Below are positions 1 to 9,423 of a stretch of 64,000 bases of DNA, in pieces. Source of the DNA: JBGPTK01 sp963797765 (GTDB taxonomy: Bacteria > Acidobacteriota > Terriglobia > Acidiferrales > UBA7541). Below the pieces are notes generated by a model. The model was not told the origin of the DNA. It saw only the letters and a program-made list of their open reading frames with translations, and did no database searches. Every line of letters starts with the position of its first letter. The first letter of the stretch is position 1. The position numbers and the translations under genes are program-made. The DNA is taken from assembly GCA_963797765.1 (NCBI GenBank), contig CAWCQU010000003.1, positions 1,488,001 through 1,552,000 on the forward strand, read 5' to 3'.

Positions 1-353
1 TGCCAGATTTCCTTTGCCGCTTCGTACGCATCGATTGAGGTTTTGCCGTTGAGACGCTCCAAGGCAGTGCGAAGACGAATCTTTCCCAATCGACGCTTCC
101 CACGCCCGTAGAAATTATTTTCTTGAGACAAACGCTCCACGTCGAAGTATTTCAACAAGTGCGCTCGGTCTGTTGTCTGCTCGTATTCCCCGTTCTCGTC
201 TACGAGCCAGACGCATTCAAGTCCGTCTTTGCGGCTGTAATATCCCACTCGAAATTGACGCCCCACGTCTTTTCGCCAGCTTGGAGTGTTGTTATCGAAT
301 CTCGCTAATCGCACCCGGGAAAGAGGGGGAATGATCTTTGGAATGGAATTCAT
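1..353 (-). CDS. Hypothetical protein, 3'-truncated by window edge
   Basis: An open frame runs on the minus strand from ATG at 353-351 to the window edge without a stop, giving at least 117 residues. It begins MNSIPKIIPPLSRVRLARF and contains a charged region with RQFRVGYYSRKDGLECVWLV and then YGRGKRRLGKIRLRTALERL. A GGAG lies only 3 bases upstream of the ATG, so the alternative GTG start at 314 is also possible. The composition is that of a real soluble basic protein: no stops, balanced codon use, alternating hydrophobic and charged residues. No signal peptide or membrane segment is seen. I do not recognise the family. The C-terminus lies outside the window. Confidence 0.55.
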   Translation of the reverse strand, partial: MNSIPKIIPPLSRVRLARFDNNTPSWRKDVGRQFRVGYYSRKDGLECVWLVDENGEYEQTTDRAHLLKYFDVERLSQENNFYGRGKRRLGKIRLRTALERLNGKTSIDAYEAAKEIW

Positions 354-553
354 AGACTCCATACATGCTGCCACGGACCCGGCAATTGTCAATCCAAGTG
401 CTGCTTAGTCCGCGTACCAAACATTCGAACTCGGGCTGCGCAACCGAAGGACCGCCGCCTGAAGCCCGAAACCGGATTGTCGCAGGCTCGAGGCGTACTG
501 GGGAACAGTACGAGTTGTAGCAAGAGACGCCACGATTAGAATGGATTGGACAC

Positions 554-1349
554 GTGGCCGACAATCCATCGCGCAGTGGAATACGAATCGCTTCGCTGGC
601 GCCGAGCGTGACGTCGATTTTGATAGCCTTGGGCGCGCGAAAATCATTGGTGGGCGTGAGCAAGTGGTGCGCGGATGTGGCCGATGTCGGACGGCTGCCG
701 AGGCTGGGAGATTGCTGGTCGCTCGATGCCGATGCGGTGATGAAATTGCACCCCGGCGTAGTGATCGGCTCGGTCCCATTCAAAACGGAAGCCGTCGAGA
801 AATTATTGGCGCTGCCCGTGGCGTTCGTCGCACTGAATCCGCGCTCGCTGGCCGACGTATATTCCGATATTCGGCTTGGTGGGAAGCATTGCCGGCCGCT
901 CTGCCGCTGCCGAAAATTTAATTAAGCGCATGCGACGCGGAATTCGCGGCAATTTCCGTAAAAGCCCGCCGCATGAAATCGCGCCCTGCAAGTTTATTGT
1001 GAGGCTTGGCCGAATCCGCGAATCACTTCCCCTCCCTGGGTCCGCGAACTGGTCGCAATCGCCGGCGCGAAGCATGGTTTTGAACCTGGCTCACGCGTTT
1101 CCGACGAGCAAGTGGCGCAAGCGATGCCCGAAGTGATCATGATTGCTTGGACTGCAACCGGCGACCGGCCGTCGGCTCGCAAGACTCTCGAAAATCCGGC
1201 TTGGCAAAATGTCCCTGCAGTCAAAAATCGCCAGATAATTGTGTTGCGCGACGAATTATTGAACACGCCCGGCCCGCCGCTCGTTCAGGGCGCCAAAGGA
1301 ATTATTTCGCGCGATTCATTTCGCTGGTCCGAAATAAGAGAAAGATGCC
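554..1349 (+). pseudogene. BtuF-like periplasmic binding protein (ABC transporter), frameshifted
   Basis: The protein can be read only by changing frame. Frame one (GTG at 554) gives RIASLAPSVTSILIALGA, then GVSKWCADVADVGRLPRLGD and LHPGVVIGSVPFKTEAVEKL, the N-terminal lobe of the helical-backbone metal receptor family (PF01497: cobalamin, heme or siderophore binding). The frame shifts near 875 (GSIAGRSAAAENLIKRM), again near 935 (DAEFAAISVKARRMKSRP) and near 1000 (CEAWPNPRITSPPWVRELV), and ends in the first frame with QAMPEVIMIAWTATGD and NTPGPPLVQGAKGI. No signal peptide is visible, as in some cytoplasmic-looking acidobacterial homologues. No stop separates it from the Nudix gene in the same frame; a degenerate copy of a dispersed hairpin (1343-1372) lies in the junction. 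Whether this is a decayed gene or carries sequencing indels cannot be told here. Confidence 0.7.
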
Positions 1350-1414
1350 ACCCTAAAAGGCTGGCGCTAAACAGGGCGAGGCGCAGCAGCGAGGCAAGCA
1401 AACTTGAGGGCGAA

Positions 1415-1819
1415 ATGCTACTGGTCGTCGCGGGACTGATCGAACAGGAAGGCGCGCTGCTGGTCTGCCAGCGCAGCAAAAACGGCACGTTCGCCCTGCA
1501 ATGGGAATTCCCGGGCGGCAAAGTGCGCCCGGGCGAAGCGCTTCCAGCGGCACTGGCTCGCGAGTTGCGCGAAGAACTCGGAGTATCCGCACAAGTGGGC
1601 GCGGAACTCTTCCGCACGCGGCATCGCTACAAAGAGCTTTCTTCTGAAATTGAGCTGGTGTTTTTTGCCGCGCAGGTGGATCCGAAGGCGATTCGCAACC
1701 TCGTATTCGAGCAGATTCAGTGGGCTAAGCCGGCCGCGCTCCCGGCGATGGATTTTCTTCCAGCGGACCGGGAATTGATCCTAAAACTGGCCAGCGGCGA
1801 GTTAAACCTTACGCAGTAG
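1415..1819 (+). CDS. Nudix hydrolase, MutT-like (8-oxo-dGTP diphosphatase type)
   Basis: A 134-residue Nudix protein. The complete Nudix box (GX5EX7REUXEEXGU) is visible at about residues 33-55 as GKVRPGE, seven residues, then RELREELGV; this binds the metal ions used to hydrolyse a nucleoside diphosphate linkage. The N-terminal VVAGLIEQEGALLVCQR and the short length fit the MutT / CTP-diphosphohydrolase branch that sanitises oxidised nucleotides. The start at ATG 1415 is chosen because GAGGG lies 4 bases upstream; the open frame extends further up into the broken BtuF-like gene without a stop. The Nudix part itself is intact. The exact substrate cannot be inferred from sequence. Confidence 0.85.
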   Translation: MLLVVAGLIEQEGALLVCQRSKNGTFALQWEFPGGKVRPGEALPAALARELREELGVSAQVGAELFRTRHRYKELSSEIELVFFAAQVDPKAIRNLVFEQIQWAKPAALPAMDFLPADRELILKLASGELNLTQ

Positions 1820-1833
1820 TGCTTTCCGGAAGT

Positions 1834-1902
1834 GACCTGGGAACGCCATTCTGGTGAATGGTGTTTGGCTGGGCGCCAATCGAGAGATTGGCGTTCCAGG
1901 GA
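1834..1902. repeat. Nested inverted repeat downstream of the Nudix gene
   Basis: The core is a perfect 8-bp stem, CGCCAATC at 1874-1881 and GATTGGCG at 1886-1893, closed by a GAGA tetraloop. It lies inside a longer imperfect pair, CCTGGGAACGCCA near 1834 and TGGCGTTCCAGG ending near 1901. There is no T-run, so it looks more like an intergenic palindromic repeat than a classic rho-independent terminator, although it may end Nudix transcripts. Confidence 0.5.
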
Positions 1903-2082
1903 ATCCTACCCAAACGCAATTCGAAAGGTACGGTTTCAGTACTCCCATCTACAATTAGTACCCCTCTCCGTTTGGCGCGCATCGCGTTCAGTAGTATTCT
2001 ATGGAGTGAAAAATAATCGAACGGTTGCCGCGGGTGTCCCCAGGTGAATCAGTCGGCCGACGGCAAAGGACAAACAGAGAAC

Positions 2083-4773
2083 ATGAGCGAGAGTGTGATT
2101 TCCCGGCCATCCGCGTCAGAGGAAATTGAAATCCAGGAGTGGGTTGAGTCTCTTGACGCGGTTTTGAGGATCGGCGGTCGCGAGGAAGTAAGTCACATCT
2201 TGAAGAGGTTGCGCGAGTACGCTGCGAAACGTGGCGTGACCCTTCCCTTCACCGCGCAAACCCCGTATGTGAATACCATTTCGCTCAGCCAGCAGGCTAT
2301 GTTTCCGGGCGACCAGGAAATCGAGCGCCGCATCAAGAGCCTGGTCCGCTGGAACGCGCTGGCAATGGTGGTGCGCGCCAATCGAGTGGAGCACGGAATC
2401 GGCGGCCACATTTCCACCTATGCTTCGGCGGCCACGTTGCTCGAAATCGGATTCAATCATTTCTTTCGCGCTCGCACCGAGGAATTCGAGGGGGATACTG
2501 TTTATTTTCAGGGCCATGCTTCTCCCGGCGTATACGCGCGGGCGTTCTTGGAAGGACGCATCAGCGCCGAGCAATTGGAAAATTTCCGCGGCGAATTGGA
2601 ACCGAACGGCGGCCTCAGTTCTTATCCTCATCCGTGGCTGATGCCGGATTTCTGGGAATTCCCCACCGTCTCAATGGGCTTGAGCCCGATCATGGCCATC
2701 TATCAGGCTCGCTTCAATCGCTACCTGGAAAATCGCGGCCTGAAACCAAAAACAGACGCCAAAGTGTGGGCGTTTCTTGGCGACGGCGAAACCGACGAGC
2801 CGGAAAGCCTGGGTGCGATCACTCTGGCTTCGCGCGAACATCTCGATAACTTGATTTTTGTGGTGAATTGCAATTTGCAGCGGCTGGACGGCCCGGTGCG
2901 CGGCAATGGACAAATCATTCAGGAGCTCGAAGCCGCATTTCGCGGTGCGGGCTGGAACGTGATCAAAGTGCTCTGGGGAAGCGACTGGGATCCGATCCTC
3001 CAGATGGATACTGACGGACTGCTGGCCGACCGGATGGGCGAAATGCTGGACGGCGAATCCCAGAAGCTGGTCGTCGAGACCGGGCTCGTACATTCGCGAC
3101 CATTTCTTCGGAAGCGATCCGCGCTTGCTGAAACTGGTGGCGCCTTTGCCCGACGAAACCCTGCGCCGCCTCCGTCTGGGCGGGCACGACCCGCGGAAGG
3201 TTTATGCCGCCTATAAAGCCGCCGTGGAGCACAAAGGATCGCCGACGGTGATTCTGGCCCGTACGATCAAAGGATACGGACTGGGCGAGAGCGGCGAGGG
3301 CCGCAACATCACCCACCAGCAGAAGAAATTGAACGAAGACGAACTGCGTCTATTCCGCTCGCGCTTCGGCATTCCGCTGAACGATGAAGACGTGGCCGAG
3401 ACTCCCTTCTATCGCCCGCCGGAAGACAGCCCGGAAATTCAGTATCTGCGCGCGCGACGCGCGAGGCTCTGGGCGGATACGTTCCGAAGCGGTCCGTCCG
3501 CGCCAAACCGCTCGAGGCGGCCGAGTCACGATGATATTGTTCAAGGAATTCGCGGAAGGCAGCGAAGAGCCGCGAAGTTTCCACCACCATGGTTTTCGTG
3601 CGCATGCTGAACAAGATGATGAAAGATCCGGAAATCGGAAAACTGATTGTTCCGATTGTTCCCGACGAGGCGCGCACGTTCGGCATGGAATCGCTTTTCC
3701 GCCAGGTGGGAATTTATTCCAGCACCGGCCAGCTCTACGAGCCGGTGGACGTGCACACGTTGCTTTATTACAAGGAAGCCAAGGACGGCCAAATTCTGGA
3801 AGAAGGAATCACCGAAGCAGGATCGATGTCTTCGTTCATCGCCGCCGGTTCCGCTTATGCCACCCACGGCATCAATACGATTCCCTTTTTTATTTTTTAC
3901 TCGATGTTCGGATTCCAGCGCATCGCGGACTTGATCTGGGCCGCTGCGGATATGCGCTGCCGCGGATTCCTGCTGGGCGGCACGTCGGGACGCACCACGC
4001 TGGCGGGCGAAGGCTTGCAGCACCAGGACGGCAATAGTCACGTGCTGGCGCTGCCGGTTCCCAACCTGCTTGCTTACGATCCCGCATTTGCCTACGAAGT
4101 GGGCGTAATTATTCAGGATGGCATCCGCCGGATGTACAAGGAAAATGAAAGCATCTTTTATTACATCACCGTGATGAATGAGCCGTACCACATGCCGCCA
4201 ATGCCCGCCGGATCGCAAGGAAGGGATTCTGAAGGGCATGTATCGCTTCCGCGCTTCCGAAAATAAAAAATCGAAAGCTCCGCGCGCAGCTTTTCGGCAG
4301 CGGCGCCATTTTGCGCGAAGCGCTGCAAGCGCAAGAACTGCTCGAACAGAAATTCGGAGTGGCGGCGGACGTGTGGAGCGTGACCAGCTACAAGCAACTC
4401 TACACTGACGGCCTCGATACCGAGCGCTGGAACATGCTCCATCCCACCGAAAAACAGCGCGTCCCCTACGTGACGCAATGTCTGGCGGACGCTCCCGGCG
4501 TTCTGGTGGCCGCTTCGGATTATCTGAAGGCCCTGCCCAACGTAGTCAGCAAGTGGATGCCCCGCCGCTTATCCGCGCTTGGCACAGACGGCTTCGGCCG
4601 CAGCGAGAGCCGCGCCTCTCTTGCGGAACTTCTTCGAGATGGATGCGCGCTTCATCGCATACTCCACGTTGGTCGAGCTATTCCACGAAGGAAAGATCGA
4701 GGCCTCCGTGGTCGAAAAAGCAATCAAAGAACTCGACATCAACCTGGAAAAATCCAACCCTCGAACATCCTGA
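2083..4773 (+). pseudogene. aceE: Pyruvate dehydrogenase E1 component, homodimeric type, multiply frameshifted
   Basis: The total span, about 897 codons, matches a full AceE (about 890 residues), and every part of the protein is present, but at least six frame changes are needed (near 3085, 3465, 3560, 4215, 4300 and 4615). The first segment carries the thiamine-diphosphate motif GDGETDEPESLGAI followed by NLIFVVNCNLQRLDGPVRGN, diagnostic of homodimeric E1. Later segments include YIRDHFFGSDPRLLKL, IKGYGLGESGEGRNITHQQK, MVFVRMLNKMMKDPEIG, RFRASENKKSK, DVWSVTSYKQLYTDGLDTER and RNFFEMDARFIAYSTLVELF. The enzyme decarboxylates pyruvate and acetylates the E2 lipoyl group. ATG 2083 is taken as the start; GTG 2044 is in frame upstream. 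No E2 or E3 gene is seen nearby. Codons are well kept between breaks, so either decay is very recent or these are sequencing indels. Confidence 0.85.
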
Positions 4774-5093
4774 GCTCTGTCGTTCGACTTCCGTTGAGAC
4801 GGGCTATGAGTCCTATGCCTTAGTTTCCCTTTTTTGGAACTTGACAAACTAGCACCCGTACAAATAACTTCAACCGATAACTCCCTTCGTGATACCCGAT
4901 ACAAAAAATTACACAAGCACAGGCAGTTCAAGTTCGAACTTGCGGCTGTGGAAGATTACTCGCTTGGAGCGTTGCGACGCCCGTTTTGCTGCCACCGAGT
5001 GCCGAGCTGCGCTTGAGCGATTAAGACCTAACCATCGATGCTTGAGTGTAAGCGCGAGGGCGCCAACACTTCTAAAAAAAAGGAGTTTCACCA
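4774..5093 (+). promoter_or_regulatory. Intergenic leader with candidate sigma70-type promoter
   Basis: This 320-bp gap holds no convincing gene. A candidate promoter is TTGACA at 4841-4846, an 18-bp spacer, then TAACTT at 4865-4870. It would give a leader of about 215 nt for the secreted-protein gene starting at 5094. A strong ribosome site, AAAAGGAG, sits just before that start. No hairpin terminator for aceE is visible. Confidence 0.4.
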
Positions 5094-6797
5094 TTGTTCA
5101 CAAGACTTCGACATTCCAATCGAATCAGATTCGCCCTTCCGCGCTTCCTCCTTCTGGGCAGCCTTGTTCTCGCGAGTTCACTCTTGTTTTCCAGCCCGGC
5201 TGCTGCTGACGACGGGCACGACCGCTGCCCCGCCTCGCGAAACATGTTTGTAGGTCCCGGCCATCTGGACGATCCCACTGGCGCCTGGTATTCGACGTTG
5301 ACCTCAAACGAGGCGTTCGATTCGCTTCGCACCCACCGTTTCCTCAATACATGCACAGTTGAGGAGATCATCAAGGCTCCCGCGAGTGATGCATCCGTCC
5401 AACAGCGCGTGCTGCAAGGCTTCCCCGATGGATACACCACCGTAACCCGTGACCGGGATGAACTGTTCGTGTTCTATGGGACGTCGCCCGATCCTTCGGC
5501 ATGTACGGACGAGGGCGAGCTCGCGGGCCTTTGCGCCTTCGGCCCGTCCACAGCCAAGATCGATGCAAACACGCTCACAGTGATTTGGCGAAAACTGCTC
5601 TACAACGCAAAGGCTTCGAACGCCTGGAACTACGCCGGGGGAGTGGGAGTTCACGCCAATGGGTTTATATATACGATCACGGACAGCCTAGCCTTCAAAC
5701 AAGATCCCGCCACGGGAGAAATTCTCGCCACCACCCAACTCCCGACGCCGGATACCAATGGCCAGACCCCGCTCGACACTGTTTACAACGGCTTCATCGT
5801 CTTAGGCGACGGAAAGTTGATCACCAAGCAGGTGACCCGCAAGGCAGGATGTACGCTGCTCGGACTCCAGGCGCTGGTGGGCTGCCCCGATTTATCGATT
5901 CCCGCGCAGATCACTGTGCTTGATCCGGATACCTTACAGATTCTCTCCACCATCGCGGCCCCCCAAGCTGCTCTTGGCCGCATCACCAGCGCGGTTTTCG
6001 AGGGCCAGGAATACGTGTACCTGGCGGGAGCGTCCGCCAACGACCCGAACGCCGAGGAGCCGATGGACTACCGGCCCTCGAGGACCTACCGCTTTCTCTA
6101 CCACAAAAACACATCTGCCCTGACGCTCGACCCCGACTTCACGCCCGTCCCCTACATCCGCTTCATCGGGCAGAAACCCGGAACCGCGGTCGGAGTCATG
6201 GGCGACTACGCGATTGTTCAGACCAATTTCGCTCTCAAAGCGGAACACGACCTTGGGATTACTGTGTTCTCGCAATCCGATGGCAGCGTAGAGGCGTACG
6301 ATGAGCCGTTTCGCGGCTATCCTTCCGACACGCTGCTCGCCTTTACGAGTGGCTCGACCTCGTCTCAACTCAGTCTGCCGTCGGTCGACCCGGAAAACCT
6401 CCAGATTTTCTCCTGGGACGCGGATAAGGGGCGATTCGCCGGGCTTCAGTTCCGCCCCAAGCGGCATGCGCTTACAACCATGTGGAATGTCCGGCAGGAA
6501 TCAAACGCCTTTGCAAACCTGCTCGGGCCCAAAGGCAACAGGCAAGTTGTCCTCACTAATCAGCTCTATGTTCCATTCCCGCAGCTGTTTCCGCTTTGCT
6601 CGGTCCTAAGCACACAGCTCGCTGAGTGCGAGCAGTTGGTGTGGCGCGACACACAGACCGGAAAGGTGCTGTTGCGCAGCGCCTTCCAAGCGGGTGGGTT
6701 CGGCGCGGCGATCGGGGTCGGGTTCGACGGGAAGGCCTACACAGTAACGGACAAGGGCGATTTCATTGAGCAAACGATCCGCCGGGAGAGGCGGTAG
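5094..6797 (+). CDS. Secreted hypothetical protein, probable beta-propeller (PQQ-like) fold
   Basis: A 567-residue protein. The start is TTG at 5094 because AAAAGGAG precedes it by about 9 bases and because translation from there gives a classic signal peptide: MFTRLRHSNRIR, a hydrophobic core LLLGSLVLASSLLF, then SPAAADD as the likely cleavage region. The mature part has repeated short motifs of the type YAGGVGVHANGFIYTITDSL, ITVLDPDTLQILSTI, AVFEGQEYVYLAG and IGVGFDGKAYTVTDKGDF, suggestive of propeller blades, plus several Cys residues compatible with disulfides. No catalytic motif is recognised. It is intact and on the same strand as the next secreted protein (7009-8478), with a short palindromic repeat between them. 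Export to the periplasm or outside is well supported; function is unknown. Confidence 0.75.
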   Translation: MFTRLRHSNRIRFALPRFLLLGSLVLASSLLFSSPAAADDGHDRCPASRNMFVGPGHLDDPTGAWYSTLTSNEAFDSLRTHRFLNTCTVEEIIKAPASDASVQQRVLQGFPDGYTTVTRDRDELFVFYGTSPDPSACTDEGELAGLCAFGPSTAKIDANTLTVIWRKLLYNAKASNAWNYAGGVGVHANGFIYTITDSLAFKQDPATGEILATTQLPTPDTNGQTPLDTVYNGFIVLGDGKLITKQVTRKAGCTLLGLQALVGCPDLSIPAQITVLDPDTLQILSTIAAPQAALGRITSAVFEGQEYVYLAGASANDPNAEEPMDYRPSRTYRFLYHKNTSALTLDPDFTPVPYIRFIGQKPGTAVGVMGDYAIVQTNFALKAEHDLGITVFSQSDGSVEAYDEPFRGYPSDTLLAFTSGSTSSQLSLPSVDPENLQIFSWDADKGRFAGLQFRPKRHALTTMWNVRQESNAFANLLGPKGNRQVVLTNQLYVPFPQLFPLCSVLSTQLAECEQLVWRDTQTGKVLLRSAFQAGGFGAAIGVGFDGKAYTVTDKGDFIEQTIRRERR

Positions 6798-6884
6798 GCT
6801 AGGTTCCCGTTCCGAGCGCCGGATTTCCGTTGGACACGGATTGGTGAGTTCTTCTTCGTGTAACAACGTCGAATCGGCGAGATC

Positions 6885-6915
6885 GTGTAGCGCCACCCTT
6901 CAGGGTGCCATTTTT
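6885..6915. repeat. Short dispersed hairpin, possible terminator
   Basis: CACCC-TTCA-GGGTG followed by CCATTTTT. The sequence around it, GTGTAGCGCCACCC, is the reverse complement of the core found in the 130-bp elements at 49581 and 58457. The T-run after the stem means it could terminate transcripts from the gene ending at 6797. Confidence 0.5.
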
Positions 6916-7008
6916 ACTTTCAACTCGATTGTGCGTTTAGCGAGACCACGCGTTACCAATGGGCGCGGCTTGATCCATCGTTGCGTCCCGGCTAGCTGGA
7001 GGAACAAC

Positions 7009-8478
7009 ATGAAAAGATTCGTGTCCACACTTATGATCGCGCTAGCGCTGGTATTCCTTCTCGGGGGGCCAGGCGGCGTGACGGCGGGCGGATCACAATT
7101 CTCCGGCCGTCCCGACGGGGACGTGCAGAATGTGAAATTTCTCGGCAGGTTTGCGACGAGCTTGGCGTACGTCGTGCAGTTCTACCCTCTGTGGTTCACG
7201 TTTTACCAAGGGAAAGTGGCCACTAAAAATCGTCTTGTCGGCCCAGTCAGAATTTCACCACTTTATCAAATCGTGGTCGCGATCAACGACGATACGGTAT
7301 ACGCCAGCACCTTCCTCGATCTCACCGACCAACCCATAATCCTCACGATCCCGCCCACGCAGGTAACTTATTCCATCCTCAAGCTGGACCCCTATGGCGA
7401 TATTTTCCACACCAGCCCAGACCTTGCGGAATCCACAAGTGACCAGACGCAAACCTATGCCCTCACCGGGCCCGGCTGGAGCGGCACTCTTCCTCCCGGC
7501 GTCACCCAAATTTCCTACCCGTTGAACTTCTCGACTTTGATCTTCCGCGCCGACAAATTCTCGCCGGCAGGAGTGGACCAGCACGCGGAAGCCGATCTTT
7601 TCCGCCGCTCGCTAAACATGAGACCCATGTGCGACTACATCGGCTCAACGTGCCCCGAACGGACTATCCACAACCCCCTCGGCGGAAATGCCCTCATTCT
7701 TCCAGAGCTCGCCTTCGTGGAACCGTTCAAAACGGCTGCCGACACCCTGGTCAAACTAGATCCCATCGGTTTTCTCCGGCAACTTCAGATCGCCGTCAAG
7801 GGAGAGCAAACTCCGGCTCTCTCACCCTATGAGCAGGCGCTTTCGGACCACTTTGATGAGTTGTTCGGCGACGGCAATTTCAGCGGCCAGCCGTTGCAAC
7901 GAGTTGAATTCAGGCAAGGCACTCAGACGGCTCATCAGTTGATCCTGGACCGCTACCTGAACCACACCGATCGAAACAATTGGATCAATTTCGAAAATAT
8001 CGGCAGTTGGGGTCCGCATGTCATCGAGCGGTCGTCCATCACGGAATTCATCCAATTCGGAAACGGCTTTGACACTGCGGCATATTTCCACACCTTCAAG
8101 GATGCCAATGACCGTGCCCTGAATGGAAGCGATGGTCACGTTTACGAGTTGAGATTTCTTCCCGGCGAGCAACCCGACACAAAACGTTTTTGGTCGCTCA
8201 CCTGTTACACTCCGGAATCGATTGAGCTGATCGAGAATCCGATCAACAAGTATTTGGTGGCCAGCTATACACCCGGACTTCAGACCGACCCGGACGGCAC
8301 CCTCCGGATTTACATTTCCCATGAGAAGCCGGATGGCGTGCCGGAGTCGAACTGGCTGCCCGCTCCAGACCGCCCGTTCAATCTCATGCTGCGCGATTAC
8401 GGCCCAACCGGACGCGTGTCGGAAGGCAGGTATATTCCTCCGCCGATCCAGCGACTCGAGCCGAATCACCGTCACTAG
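7009..8478 (+). CDS. DUF1254/DUF1214 domain secreted protein
   Basis: A 489-residue protein starting at ATG 7009, chosen because GGAGGAACAAC directly precedes it and because a signal peptide follows (MKRFVSTLMIALALVFLL, then GGVTAGG). An N-terminal DUF1254 region contains YPLWFTFYQGK, INDDTVYASTFLDLTDQP and YGDIFHTSP. A C-terminal DUF1214 region contains FWSLTCYTPESIELIENP, DGTLRIYISHEKP, NWLPAPDRPFNLMLRDYGP and ends near PPPIQRL. These paired domains are common in secreted proteins of soil bacteria and have no agreed function. The gene is intact. An insertion sequence relic begins within 50 bp of its stop codon. Confidence 0.88.
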   Translation: MKRFVSTLMIALALVFLLGGPGGVTAGGSQFSGRPDGDVQNVKFLGRFATSLAYVVQFYPLWFTFYQGKVATKNRLVGPVRISPLYQIVVAINDDTVYASTFLDLTDQPIILTIPPTQVTYSILKLDPYGDIFHTSPDLAESTSDQTQTYALTGPGWSGTLPPGVTQISYPLNFSTLIFRADKFSPAGVDQHAEADLFRRSLNMRPMCDYIGSTCPERTIHNPLGGNALILPELAFVEPFKTAADTLVKLDPIGFLRQLQIAVKGEQTPALSPYEQALSDHFDELFGDGNFSGQPLQRVEFRQGTQTAHQLILDRYLNHTDRNNWINFENIGSWGPHVIERSSITEFIQFGNGFDTAAYFHTFKDANDRALNGSDGHVYELRFLPGEQPDTKRFWSLTCYTPESIELIENPINKYLVASYTPGLQTDPDGTLRIYISHEKPDGVPESNWLPAPDRPFNLMLRDYGPTGRVSEGRYIPPPIQRLEPNHRH

Positions 8479-8526
8479 TCCGAAGACGGATTTCGAGCAA
8501 TCCATCGTTCGAACCCTGATGTGACG

Positions 8527-8710
8527 AGGATTTTTTGTACCAGCGGGACTGAGCGAAAATTCACTCCGGAGAAATGCTGGTAGAACAATAAACAAACACA
8601 ATCCGGCTAGATCGCCATGCTCCTGCGCCAGATGGCAGTGAAACTCGAAGACGGAAAGTCCATCCCGCAAACCTGCCAGGAAGCGCCGATCCCTTACATC
8701 TCGCGCTAAA
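8527..8710 (+). mobile_element. IS3-family insertion sequence relic (left end plus OrfA fragment)
   Basis: The stretch from 8527 (TTTTTTGTACCAGCGGGA, then a TCACTC region) matches the outer end of the IS relic at 24447-24632, which lies in the opposite orientation. Shortly inside, the frame from 8612 reads IAMLLRQMAVKLEDGKSIPQ and then TCQEAPI, clearly related to the OrfA segment TLLRQVEVELAKGKTTPQ of the other copy. Stops before and after show that it is dead. No right end or OrfB is present. Confidence 0.65.
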
Positions 8711-9423
8711 AGGCGAGACTCCCGCGGCGCGCGAGTTCCTCAACTCGTTCCCGCACCCAAAACTGCAAACTATCCCAATCGAGTAATATCAATACTTTTG
8801 GAGCTCGGACAGTGAGGTTCGCATTTGCATCGTTGTAGAACTCCTAGAACGCATCCCAAGTTAATTTTTGATTGATGCTCACTATTCTCTTGACTGCATT
8901 GGGAGCTTCTATATTCTCCCAGTGAATTTTTCTTGCTTACAACGATGTCTTCTGTAGCCGGGCGCAATCCTGGACATGTTGACACGGAAACAGCACTCGA
9001 TTGTTTTTAGCTGCGCTCACACGTTCTCTGGCGCCGTCCCCGTCACGAACGCGTTGACGAGCCGTTTTTCTTTATTCTGAAGCTAGACGGAACAAGAAAC
9101 CAACACTGTTCACTAGCGCGGTAAGGTGCGATTCATGTTTCACTGTATCTTAATTTTTTTTCCGCTCTTCCTGTTTTCCGCGGATATTCTGGCCGGCAAT
9201 CTCTCACGCACGCGGGAACTGGCAAGCTGAATCCCATTTCAATCAATCCGTTTTGCCCGCCGGGCCTGCCTGGGCTTCAACGTTGCCTGTTCATTTGGAG
9301 CTGCCGGCCGGGACGGCAGCGGAACTACCGTCTGGCGCGTTAAGCCGAAATCTTTTCCCTTCCTCACAGGCTGCGAGACTCACCTCGAACACGATTGTCA
9401 AAATACAAACTGGGAGAGACTAC
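8711..9423. other. Long intergenic region, no intact gene
   Basis: Just after the IS relic a short open tail reads HLALKGETPAAREFLNSF and ends at a stop near 8785; it looks like the C-terminus of a lost gene, family not recognised. The remaining 640 bp are relatively AT-rich and hold no supported gene. The last part serves as leader for the SBBP-repeat gene, with GGGAGAG before its GTG start. Confidence 0.45.
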
